A stretch of 64,000 nt of DNA from the NCBI GenBank assembly GCA_958295665.1, contig OY282558.1:461812995-461876994 (forward strand), written 5' to 3'. The notes beneath the pieces were generated by a model. That model was given only the letters and a program-made list of their open reading frames with translations. It made no database searches and had not been told where the DNA came from. Every line of letters begins with the position of its first letter. The stretch's first letter is position 1. This DNA is from Tipula vernalis. Taxonomy: Eukaryota; Arthropoda; Insecta; Diptera; Tipulidae. The position numbers and the translations under genes are program-made. Below, piece after piece: positions 21,884 through 33,940 of the stretch.

Positions 21884-22639
21884 TGTTTCGCACCAAACTC
21901 TGGTATCACGATCAAAATAGACTTGGTACGAAATTGAAGATAGTAGATTGATTGATGGCTATAGGTATGCCAATATACACTTAATAAAAATTCCTCGGCT
22001 TCGGTTTGATTTAATTTTTATTAATTTTATTTTTTGACTTCACGGTATGGTGGTTGAATTAAGAAGAATTTTATTTTCTATTTTTACCACTTATGAAAAT
22101 GTCATTTACAAAAGGTATAAATTAGTTTGCATATTTTGCATATTTTCGATAGATGGCTATCAAAGGGTATAAATTAATTTACATATTTTACATATTTTCG
22201 ATAGATGGCTATCTCAGACAAGAATATTGAATCAAATAGATTTATACATAAATTTGACGCTAGATGTCTATGTGGTTACAATAGAGAATGAAATTTACAA
22301 TGTTTATGTGGTTGTTCAATAAGTTTTAAGGTAAACAAAAATACGTTATTTTTGTTTGCCTTATTACAATAAATTTTAAATATGGTAATGTGAACTATAG
22401 CCACTTTTGTGATTAAAGATAGGTATTTTTGAGATATAACATTACATAATATATATAATTTTAATACATGAACTAATTTAATTTAATTTTTTATTTTGTT
22501 AGTTTAGGTTACTGCATACTGGAGATTATCAACAAGTCACAGGTTGGTATGAAAATTGCTTTGAATTGTTTTCACACGTTAATTTGATTTATTTTCTTTT
22601 AGGTATCATCTTATGAATAAATCGATTGTGTCTACAACA
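21884..22639 (-). repeat. BEL/Pao 5' LTR
   Basis: This LTR is 756 bp and reads identical to 16732-17487, including the tandem duplication (22111-22213) and the hairpin (22327-22363). For the - strand gene this is the promoter-bearing LTR. Identity of the two LTRs means there was little time since insertion, or very recent gene conversion. Confidence 0.95.
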
Positions 22640-22644
22640 ATAAC
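22640..22644 (+). repeat. Target-site duplication of BEL/Pao, right
   Basis: The bases ataac follow the LTR end CTACAACA directly and are the second copy of 16727-16731. The L monomer then continues with aattacaagtcccgag. Confidence 0.95.
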
Positions 22645-23988
22645 AATTACAAGTCCCGAGACCTATCATTTGAGGTATCAAGAACCGCAATCGGAGCACA
22701 ATTGCAGATTTCGGACTTTTACAGCTCTGAATCGGCTGAGCTATAGTAAGGTGATTTTCTTCGAATCGAACTTTCTTCGAAATGTATGGTATAGCAATTA
22801 CAGGTCTCGTGACCTATCATTTGAGGTATCTAGAACCGCAATCGGAGCACAATTGCAGATTTCGGATTTTTACAGCTCTGAATCGGCTGAGCTATAGTAA
22901 GGTGATTTTCTTCGAATCGAACTTTCTTCGAAATGTATGGTATAGCAATTACAGGTCTCGTGACCTATCATTTAAGGTATCAAGAACCGCAATCAGAGCA
23001 TAATTGTAGATTTCGGATTTTTACAGCTCTGAATCGGCTGAGCTATAGTAAGGTGATTTTCTTCGAATCGATTTTTCTGTGAAATGTATGGAAATAATCA
23101 ACCAATTTTAACGCGGTTTGGCATAACAATTACAAGTCCCAAAACCTATCATTTGAGGTATCAAGAACCGCAATCGGAGCACAATTGCAGATTTCGGATT
23201 GTTACAGCTCTGAATCGGCTGAGCTATAGTAAGGTGATTTTCTTCGAATCGAACTTTCTTCGAAATGTATGGTATAGCAATTACAGGCCTCGTGACCTAT
23301 CATTTAAGGTATCTAGAACCGCAATCGGAGCACAATTGCAGATTTCGGATTTTTACAGCTCTGAATCGGCTGAGCTGTAAGGTGATTTTCTTCGAATCGA
23401 ACTTTCTTCGAAATATATGGTATAGCAATTACAGGTCTCGTGACCTATCATTTAAGGTATCAAGAACCGCAATCAGAGCACAATTGTAGATTTCGGATTT
23501 TTACAGCTCTGAATCGGCTGAGCTATAGTAAGGTGATTTTCTTCGAATCGAACTTTCTTCGAAATGTATGGTATAGCAATTACAGGTCTCGTGACCTATC
23601 ATTTAAGGTATCAAGAACCGCAATCAGAGCATAATTGTAGATTTCGGATTTTTACAGCTCTGAATCGGCTGAGCTATAGTAAGGTGATTTTCTTCGAATC
23701 GAACTTTCTACGAAATGTATGGTATAGCAATTACAGGTCTCGTGACCTATCATTTAAGGTATCAAGAACCGCAATCAGAGCATAATTGTAGATTTCGGAT
23801 TTTTACAGCTCTGAATCGGCTGAGCTATAGTAAGGTGATTTTCTTCGAATCGAACTTTCTTCGAAATGTATGGTATAGCAATTACAGGTCTCGTGACCTA
23901 TCATTTAAGGTATCTAGAACCGAAATCGGAGCACAATTGCAGATTTCGGATTTTTACAGCTCTGAATCGGCTGAGCTATAGTAAGGGG

Positions 23989-26581
23989 ATTTTCTTCGAA
24001 TCGATTTTTCTGTGAAATGTATGGAAATAATCAACCAATTTTAACGCGGTTTGGCATAACAATTACAAGTCCCGAGACCTATCATTTGAGTTATCAAGAA
24101 CCGCAATCGGAGCACAATTGCAGATTTCGGATTTTTACAGCTCTGAATCGGCTGAGCTATAGTAAGGTGATTTTCTTCGAATCGAACTTCCTTCGAAATG
24201 TATGGTATAGCAATTACAGGTCTCGTGACCTATCATTTAAGGTATCTAGAACCGCAATCGGAGCATAATTACAGATTTCGGATTTTTACAGCTCTGAATC
24301 GGCTGAGCTATAGTAAGGTGATTTTCTTCGAATCGATTTTTCTGTGAAATGTATGGAAATAATCAACCAATTTTAACGCGGTTTGGCATAACAATTACAA
24401 GTCCCGAGACCTATCATTTGAGGTATCAAGAACCGCAATCGGAGCACAATTGCAGATTTCGGATTTTTACAGCTCTGAATCGGCTGAGCTATAGTAAGGT
24501 AATTTTCTTCGAATCGAACTTTCTTCGAAATGTATGGTATAGCAATTACAGGTCTCGTGACCTATCATTTAAGGTATCTAGAACCGAAATCGGAGCACAA
24601 TTGCAGATTTCGGATTTTTACAGCTCTGAATCGGCTGAGCTATAGTAAGGTGATTTTCTTCGAATCGATTTTTCTGTGAAATGTATGGAAATAATCAACC
24701 AATTTTAACGCGGTTTGGCATAACAATTACAAGTTCCGAGACCTATCATTTGAGGTATCAAGAACCGCAATCGGAGCACAATTGCAGATTTCGGATTTTT
24801 ACAGCTCTGAATCGGCTGAGCTATAGTAAGGTGATTTTCTTCGAATCGATTTTTCTGTGAAATGTATGGAAATAATCAACCAATTTTAACGCGGTTTAGC
24901 ATAACAATTACAAGTCCCGAGACCTATCATTTGAGGTATCAAGAACCGCAATCGGAGCACAATTGCAGATTTCGGATTTTTACAGCTCTGAATCGGCTGA
25001 GCTATAGTAAGGTGATTTTCTTCGAATCGAACTTTCTTCGAAATATATGGTATAGCAATTACAGGTCTCGTGACCTATCATTTAAGGTATCAAGAACCGC
25101 AATCAGAGCACAATTGTAGATTTCGGATTTTTACAGCTCTGAATCGGCTGAGCTATAGTAAGGTGATTTTCTTCGAATCGAACTTTCTACGAAATGTATG
25201 GTATAGCAATTACAGGTCTCGTGACCTATCATTTGAGGTATCAAGAACCGCAATCAGAGCATAATTGTAGATTTCGGATTTTCACAGCTCTGAATCGGCT
25301 GAGCTATAGTAAGGTGATTTTCTTCGAATCGAACTTTCTTCGAAATGTATGGTATAGCAATTACAGGTCTCGTGACCTATCATTTAAGGTATCAAGAACC
25401 GAAATCAGAGCATAATTGTAGATTTCGGATTTTTACAGCTCTGAATCGGCTGAGCTATAGTAAGGTGATTTTCTTCGAATCGATTTTTCTGTGAAATGTA
25501 TGGAAATAATCAACCAATTTTGACGCGGTTTGGCATAACAATTACAAGTCCCGAGACCTATCATTTGAGGTATCAAGAACCGCAATCGGAGCACAATTGC
25601 AGATTTCGGACTTTTACAGCTCTGAATCGGCTGAGCTATAGTAAGGTGATTTTCTTCGAATCGAACTTTCTTCGAAATGTATGGTATAGCAATTACAGGT
25701 CTCGTGACCTATCATTTGAGGTATCTAGAACCGCAATCGGAGCACAATTGCAGATTTCGGATTTTTACAGCTCTGAATCGGCTGAGCTATAGTAAGGTGA
25801 TTTTCTTCGAATCGAACTTTCTTCGAAATGTATGGTATAGCAATTACAGGTCTCGTGACCTATCATTTAAGGTATCAAGAACCGCAATCAGAGCATAATT
25901 GTAGATTTCGGATTTTTACAGCTCTGAATCGGCTGAGCTATAGTAAGGTGATTTTCTTCGAATCGATTTTTCTGTGAAATGTATGGAAATAATCAACCAA
26001 TTTTAACGCGGTTTGGCATAACAATTACAAGTCCCGAAACCTATCATTTGAGGTATCAAGAACCGCAATCGGAGCACAATTGCAGATTTCGGATTGTTAC
26101 AGCTCTGAATCGGCTGAGCTATAGTAAGGTGATTTTCTTCGAATCGAACTTTCTTCGAAATGTATGGTATAGCAATTACAGGCCTCGTGACCTATCATTT
26201 AAGGTATCTAGAACCGCAATCGGAGCACAATTGCAGATTTCGGATTTTTACAGCTCTGAATCGGCTGAGCTGTAAGGTGATTTTCTTCGAATCGAACTTT
26301 CTTCGAAATATATGGTATAGCAATTACAGGTCTCGTGACCTATCATTTAAGGTATCAAGAACCGCAATCAGAGCACAATTGTAGATTTCGGATTTTTACA
26401 GCTCTGAATCGGCTGAGCTATAGTAAGGTGATTTTCTTCGAATCGAACTTTCTACGAAATGTATGGTATAGCAATTACAGGTCTCGTGACCTATCATTTA
26501 AGGTATCAAGAACCGCAATCAGAGCATAATTGTAGATTTCGGATTTTTACAGCTCTGAATCGGCTGAGCTATAGTAAGGTG
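23989..26581 (+). repeat. 3-kb higher-order repeat, copy 4 (partial)
   Basis: This copy is collinear with copy 2 at a constant offset of 11205 bp: L starts with gagttatcaag, then the adjacent L-L pair, the S with aaatatatgg, the ttttgacgcgg L and the cggattgttac L. It shares copy 2's missing S, so copies 2 and 4 are closer to each other than to copy 1. Close similarity ends near the L unit starting at 26582. Confidence 0.8.
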
Positions 26582-27879
26582 ATTTTCTTCGAATCGATTT
26601 TTCTGTGAAATGTATGGAAATAATCAACCAATTTTAACGCGGTTTGGCATAACAATTACAAGTCCCGAGACCTATCATTTGAGGTATCAAGAACTGCAAT
26701 CGGAGCACAATTGCAGATTTCGGATTTTTACAGCTCTGAATCGGCTGAGCTATAGTAAGGTAATTTTCTTCGAATCGAACTTTCTTCGAAATGTATGGTA
26801 TAGCAATTACAGGTCTCGTGACCTATCATTTAAGGTATCTAGAACCGAAATCGGAGCACAATTGCAGATTTCGGATTTTTACAGCTCTGAATCGGCTGAG
26901 CTATAGTAAGGTGATTTTCTTCGAATCGATTTTTCTGTGAAATGTATGGAAATAGTCAACCAATTTTAACGCGGTTTGGCATAACAATTACAAGTCCCAA
27001 GACCTATCATTTGAGGTATCAAGAACCGCAATCGGAGCACAATTGCAGATTTCGGATTTTTACAGCTCTGAATCGGCTGAGCTATAGTAAGGTGATTTTC
27101 TTCGAATCGAACTTTCTTCGAAATGTATGGTGTAGCAATTACAGGTCTCGTGACCTATCATTTAAGGTATCTAGAACCGCAATCGGAGCACAATTGCAGA
27201 TTTCGGATTTTTACAGCTCTGAATCGGCAGAGCTATAGTAAGGTGATTTTCTTCGAATCGATTTTTCTGTGAAATGTATGGAAATAATCAACCAATTTTA
27301 ACGCGGTTTGGCATAACAATTACAAGTTCCGAGACCTATCATTTGAGGTATCAAGAACCGCAATCGGAGCACAATTGCAGATTTCGGATTTTTACAGCTC
27401 TGAATCGGCTGAGCTATAGTAAGGTGATTTTCTTCGAATCGAACTTCCTTCGAAATGTATGGTATAGCAATTACAGGTCTCGTGACCTATCATTTAAGGT
27501 ATCTAGAACCGCAATCGGAGCACAATTGCAGATTTCGGATTTTTACAGCTCTGAATCGGCTGAGCTATAGTAAGGTGATTTTCTTCGAATCGAACTTTCT
27601 TCGAAATGTATGGTATAGCAATTACAGGTCTCGTGACCTATCATTTAAGGTATCAAGAACCGCAATCAGAGCACAATTGTAGATTTCGGATTTTTACAGC
27701 TCTGAATCGGCTGAGCTATAGTAAGGTGATTTTCTTCGAATCGAACTTTCTTCGAAATGTATGGTATAGCAATTACAGGTCTCGTGACCTATCATTTAAG
27801 GTATCTTGAACCGAAATCAGAGCATAATTGTAGATTTCGGATTTTTACAGCTCTGAATCGGCTGAGCTATAGTAAGGTG

Positions 27880-29134
27880 ATTTTCTTCGAATCGATTTTT
27901 CTGTGAAATGTATGGAAATAATCAACCAATTTTGACGCGGTTTGGCATAACAATTACAAGTCCCGAGACCTATCATTTGAGGTATCAAGAACCGCAATCG
28001 GAGCACAATTGCAGATTTCGGACTTTTACAGCTCTGAATCGGCTGAGCTATAGTAAGGTGATTTTCTTCGAATCGAACTTTCTACGAAATGTATGGTATA
28101 GCAATTACAGGTCTCGTGACCTATCATTTGAGGTATCAAGAACCGCAATCAGAGCATAATTGTAGATTTCGGATTTTCACAGCTCTGAATCGGCTGAGCT
28201 ATAGTAAGGTGATTTTCTTCGAATCGAACTTTCTTCGAAATGTATGGTATAGCAATTACAGGTCTCGTGACCTATCATTTAAGGTATCAAGAACCGAAAT
28301 CAGAGCATAATTGTAGATTTCGGATTTTTACAGCTCTGAATCGGCTGAGCTATAGTAAGGTGATTTTCTTCGAATCGATTTTTCTGTGAAATGTATGGAA
28401 ATAATCAACCAATTTTAACGCGGTTTGGCATAACAATTACAAGTCCCAAAACCTATCATTTGAGGTATCAAGAACCGCAATCGGAGCACAATTGCAGATT
28501 TCGGATTGTTACAGCTCTGAATCGGCTGAGCTATAGTAAGGTGATTTTCTTCGAATCGAACTTTCTTCGAAATGTATGGTATAGCAATTACAGGCCTCGT
28601 GACCTATCATTTAAGGTATCTAGAACCGCAATCGGAGCACAATTGCAGATTTCGGATTTTTACAGCTCTGAATCGGCTGAGCTGTAAGGTGATTTTCTTC
28701 GAATCGAACATTCTTCGAAATATATGGTATAGCAATTACAGGTCTCGTGACCTATCATTTAAGGTATCAAGAACCGCAATCAGAGCACAATTGTAGATTT
28801 CGGATTTTTACAGCTCTGAATCGGCTGAGCTATAGTAAGGTGATTTTCTTCGAATCGAACTTTCTACGAAATGTATGGTATAGCAATTACAGGTCTCGTG
28901 ACCTATCATTTAAGGTATCAAGAACCGCAATCAGAGCATAATTGTAGATTTCGGATTTTTACAGCTCTGAATCGGCTGAGCTATAGTAAGGTGATTATCT
29001 TCGAATCGAACTTTCTTCGAAATGTATGGTATAGCAATTACAGGTCTCGTGACCTATCATTTAAGGTATCAAGAACCGAAATCAGAGCATAATTGTAGAT
29101 TTCGGATTTTTACAGCTCTGAATCGGCTGAGCTA
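27880..29134 (+). repeat. Degraded relative of the 3-kb higher-order repeat
   Basis: This block has an L with ttttgacgcgg and cggactttta, two S units, an L with cccaaaacc and cggattgttac, and an S with the 3-bp deletion (gagctgtaagg near 28682). It repeats the middle part of HOR copies 1 to 4, but the monomers around it are in a different order. Confidence 0.65.
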
Positions 29135-30291
29135 TAGTAAGGTGATTTTCTTCGAATCGATTTTTCTGTGAAATGTATTGAAATAATCAACCAATTTTAA
29201 CGCGGTTTGGCATAACAATTACAAGTCCCGAGACCTATCATTTGAGGTATCAAGAACCGCAATCGGAGCACAATTGCAGATTTCGGATTTTTACAGCTCT
29301 GAATCGGCTGAGCTATAGTAAGGTGATTTTCTTCGAATCGAACTTTCTTCGAAATGTATGGTATAGCAATTACAGGTCTCGTGACCTATCATTTAAGGTA
29401 TCAAGAACCGCAATCAGAGCACAATTGTAGATTTCGGATTTTTACAGCTCTGAATCGGCTGAGCTATAGTAAGGTGATTTTCTTCGAATCGAACTTTCTT
29501 CGAAATGTATGGTATAGCAATTACAGGTCTCGTGACCTATCATTTAAGGTATCAAGAACCGCAATCAGAGCACAATTGTAGATTTCGGATTTTTACAGCT
29601 CTGAATCGGCTGAGCTATAGTAAGGTGATTTTCTTCGAATCGATTTTTCTGTGAAATGTATGGAAATAATCAACCAATTTTAACGCGGTTTGGCATAACA
29701 ATTACAAGTCCCGAGACCTATCATTTGAGGTATCAAGAACCGCAATCGGAGCACAATTGCAGGTTTCGGATTTTTACAGCTCTGAATCGGCTGAGCTATA
29801 GTAAGGTGATTTTCTTCGAATCGAACTTTCTTCGAAATGTATGGTATAGCAATTACAGGTCTCGTGACCTATCATTTAAGGTATCTAGAACCGCAATCGG
29901 AGCACAATTGCAGATTTCGGATTTTTACAGCTCTGAATCGGCTGAGCTATAGTAAGGTGATTTTCTTCGAATCGATTTTTCTGTGAAATGTATGGAAACA
30001 ATCAACCAATTTTAACGCGGTTTGGCATAACAATTACAAGTCCCGAGACCTATCATTTGAGGTATCAAGAACTGCAATCGGAGCACAATTGCAGATTTCG
30101 GATTTTTACAGCTCTGAATCGGCTGAGCTATAGTAAGGTGATTTTCTTCGAATCGAACTTTCTTCGAAATATATGGTATAGCAATTACAGGTCTCGTGAC
30201 CTATCATTTGAGGTATCAAGAACCGCAATCAGAGCACAATTGTAGATTTTGGATTTTTACAGCTCTGAATCGGCTGAGCTATAGTAAGGTG

Positions 30292-31921
30292 ATTTTCTTC
30301 GAATCGATTTTTCTGTGAAATGTATGGAAACAATCAACCACTTTTAACGCGGTTTGGCATAACAATTACAAGTCCCGAGACCTATCATTTGAGGTATCAA
30401 GAACTGCAATCGGAGCACAATTGCAGATTTCGGATTTTTACAGCTCTGAATCGGCTGAGCTATAGTAAGGTGATTTTCTTCGAATCGAACTTTCTACGAA
30501 ATGTATGGTATAGCAATTACAGGTCTCGTGACCTATCATTTAAGGTATCAAGAACCGCAATCAGAGCATAATTGTAGATTTCGGATTTTTACAGCTCTGA
30601 ATTGGCTGAGCTATAGTAAGGTGATTTTCTTCGAATCGAACTTTCTTCGAAATGTATGGTATAGCAATTACAGGTCTCGTGACCTATCATTTAAGGTATC
30701 AAGAACCGAAATCAGAGCATAATTGTAGATTTCGGATTTTTACAGCTCTGAATCGGCTGAGCTATAGTAAGGTGATTTTCTTCGAATCAATTTTTCTGTG
30801 AAATGTATGGAAATAATCAACCAATTTTAACGCGGTTTGGCATAACAATTACAAGTCCCGAGACCTATCATTTGAGGTATCAAGAACCGCAATCGGAGCA
30901 CAATTGCAGATTTCGGATTGTTACAGCTCTGAATCGGCTGAGCTATAGTAAGGTGATTTTCTTCGAATCGAACTTTCTTCGAAATGTATGGTATAGCAAT
31001 TACAGGTCTCGTGACCTATCATTTAAGGTATCAAGAACCGCAATCAGAGCACAATTGTAGATTTCGGATTTTTACAGCTCTGAATCGGCTGAGCTATAGT
31101 AAGGTGATTTTCTTCGAATCGATTTTTCTGTGAAATGTATGGAAATAATCAACCAATTTTAACGCGGTTTGGCATAACAATTACAAGTCCCGAGACCTAT
31201 CATTTGAGGTATCAAGAACTGCAATCAGAGCACAATTGCAGATTTCGGATTTTTACAGCTCTGAATCGGCTGAGCTATAGTAAGGTGATTTTCTTCGAAT
31301 CGAACTTTCTACGAAATGTATGGTATAGCAATTACAGGTCTCGTGACCTATCATTTAAGGTATCAAGAACCGCAATCAGAGCATAATTGTAGATTTCGGA
31401 TTTTTACAGCTCTGAATTGGCTGAGCTATAGTAAGGTGATTTTCTTCGAATCGAACTTTCTTCGAAATGTATGGTATAGCAATTACAGGTCTCGTGACCT
31501 ATCATTTAAGGTATCAAGAACCGAAATCAGAGCATAATTGTAGATTTCGGATTTTTACAGCTCTGAATCGGCTGAGCTATAGTAAGGTGATTTTCTTCGA
31601 ATCGATTTTTCTGTGAAATGTATGGAAATAATCAACCAATTTTAACGCGGTTTGGCATAACAATTACAAGTCCCGAGACCTATCATTTGAGGTATCAAGA
31701 ACCGCAATCGGAGCACAATTGCAGATTTCGGATTGTTACAGCTCTGAATCGGCTGAGCTATAGTAAGGTGATTTTCTTCGAATCGAACTTTCTTCGAAAT
31801 GTATGGTATAGCAATTACAGGTCTCGTGACCTATCATTTGAGGTATCTAGAACCGCAATCGGAGCACAATTGCAGATTTCGGATTTTTACAGCTCTGAAT
31901 CGGCTGAGCTATAGTAAGGTG
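30292..31921 (+). repeat. 815-bp higher-order repeat, two copies
   Basis: Two tandem copies (start 30292 and 31107) of L-S-S-L-S. Shared marks are an S with gaattggctgag, an S with gaaatcagagcataa and an L with cggattgttac, each at +815. Confidence 0.8.
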
Positions 31922-33219
31922 ATTTTCTTCGAATCGAACTTTCTTCGAAATGTATGGTATAGCAATTACAGGTCTCATGACCTATCATTTAAGGTATCAA
32001 GAACCGCAATCAGAGCATAATTGTAGATTTCGGATTTTTACAGCTCTGAATCGGCTGAGCTATAGTAAGGTGATTTTCTTCGAATCGATTTTTCTGTGAA
32101 ATGTATGGAAATAATCAACCAATTTTAACGCGGTTTGGCATAACAATTACAAGTCCCGAGACCTATCATTTGAGGTATCAAGAACCGCAATCGGAGCACA
32201 ATTGCAGATTTCGGATTTTTACAGCTCTGAATCGGCTGAGCTATAGTAAGGTGATTTTCTTCGAATCGAACTTTCTACGAAATGTATGGTATAGCAATTA
32301 CAGGTCTCGTGACCTATCATTTGAGGTATCAAGAACCGAAATCAGAGCATAATTGTAGATTTCGGATTTTTACAGCTCTGAATCGGCTGAGCTATAGTAA
32401 GGTGATTTTCTTCGAATCGATTTTTCTGTGAAATGTATGGAAATAATCAACCAATTTTAACGCGGTTTGGCATAACAATTACAAGTCCCGAGACCTATCA
32501 TTTGAGGTATCAAGAACCGCAATCGGAGCACAATTGCAGATTTCGGATTTTTACAGCTCTGAATCGGCTGAGCTATAGTAAGGTGATTTTCTTCGAATCG
32601 AACTTTCTTAGAAATGTATGGTATAGCAATTACAGGTCTCGTGACTTATCATTTAAGGTATCTAGAACCGCAATCGGAGCACAATTGCAGATTTCGGATT
32701 TTTACAGCTCTGAATCGGCTGAGCTATAGTAAGGTGATTTTCTTCGAATCGAACTTTCTGTGAAATGTATGGAAATAATCAACCAATTTTAACGCGGTTT
32801 GGCATAACAATTACAAGTCTCGAGACCTATCATTTGAGGTATCAAGAACCGCAATCGGAGCACAATTGCAGATTTCGGATTTTTACAGCTCTGAATCGGC
32901 TGAGCTATAGTAAGGTGATTTTCTTCGAATCGAACATTCTTCGAAATGTATGGTATAGCAATTACAGGTCTCGTGACCTATCATTTAAGGTATCTAGAAC
33001 CGCAATCGGAGCACAATTGCAGATTTCGGATTTTTACAGCTCTGAATCGGCTGAGCTATAGTAAGGTGATTTTCTTCGAATCGAACTTTCTTCGAAATGT
33101 ATGGTATAGCAATTACAGGTCTCGTGACCTATCATTTAAGGTATCAAGAACCGAAATCAGAGCATAATTGTAGATTTCGGATTTTTACAGCTCTGAATCG
33201 GCTGAGCTATAGTAAGGTG

Positions 33220-33940
33220 ATTTTCTTCGAATCGATTTTTCTGTGAAATGTATGGAAATAATCAACCAATTTTAACGCGGTTTGGCATAACAATTACAAG
33301 TCCCGAGACCTATCATTTGAGGTATCAAGAACCGCAATCGGAGCACAATTGCAGATTTCGGATTTTTACAGCTCTAAATCGGCTGAGCTATAGTAAGGTG
33401 ATTTTCTTCGAATCGATTTTTCTGTGAAATGTATGGAAATAATCAACCAATTTTAACGCGGTTTGGCATAACAATTACAAGTCCCGAGACCTATCATTTG
33501 AGATATCAAGAACCAAAATCGGAGCACAATTGCAGATTTCGGATTTTTACAGCTCTGAATCGGCTGAGCTATAGTAAGGTGATTTTCTTCGAATCGATTT
33601 TTCTGTGAAATGTATGGAAATAATCAACCAATTTTAACGCGGTTTGGCATAACAATTACAAGTCCCGAGACCTATCATTTGAGGTATCAAGAACCGCAAT
33701 CGGAGCACAATTGCAGATTTCGGATTTTTACAGCTCTGAATCGGCTGAGCTATAGTAAGGTGATTTTCTTCGAATCGAACTTTCTTCGAAATGTATGGAA
33801 ATAATCAACCAATTTTAACGCGGTTTGGCATAACAATTACAAGTCCCGAGACCTATCATTTGAGGTATCAAGAACCGCAATCGGAGCACAATTGCAGATT
33901 TCGGATTTTTACAGCTCTGAATCGGCTGAGCTGTAAGGTG
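33220..33940 (+). repeat. Run of four consecutive L monomers
   Basis: L units start at 33220, 33401, 33582 and 33763 with no S between them, unusual in an array where nearly every L is followed by S. The last has an S-type head (aactttcttcg) joined to an L-type body, and it ends with a 3-bp deletion (gagctgtaagg). Confidence 0.85.

Larger units (their letters stand above)
16732..22639 (-). mobile_element. BEL/Pao LTR retrotransposon, internally deleted
   Basis: This is a 5908-bp element with identical 756-bp LTRs that start TGTTTCGC and end CTACAACA on the + strand, flanked by the 5-bp duplication ataac. The gene runs on the - strand, so the right LTR is the 5' LTR. Gag, protease, partial reverse transcriptase and integrase lie in one frame, the domain order of BEL/Pao. 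Full BEL/Pao polyproteins are usually about 1700-1900 residues; this one has about 1360 because the RT thumb/connection and RNase H are missing. With ends, primer site and integrase intact but RT incomplete, it is probably mobilised by relatives. Confidence 0.95.
15860..23988 (+). repeat. 3-kb higher-order repeat, copy 3, deleted and split by BEL/Pao
   Basis: Without the 5913-bp insertion and its duplicated target this copy is 2216 bp. It is missing the L-S-L-S-L block (845 bp) that follows the first LS pair in copy 1. A 15-bp duplication at the join makes the arithmetic exact: 3046 - 845 + 15 = 2216. The BEL/Pao element sits in its ttttgacgcgg L monomer. Sequence to the right, from 22645, matches copy 1 from about 11440. 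Confidence 0.85.

Noticed and set aside
16732..22639. Endogenous retrovirus with an env gene
   Set aside because: The polyprotein ends about 26 bp before the 3' LTR, leaving no room for env, and the domains are BEL/Pao.
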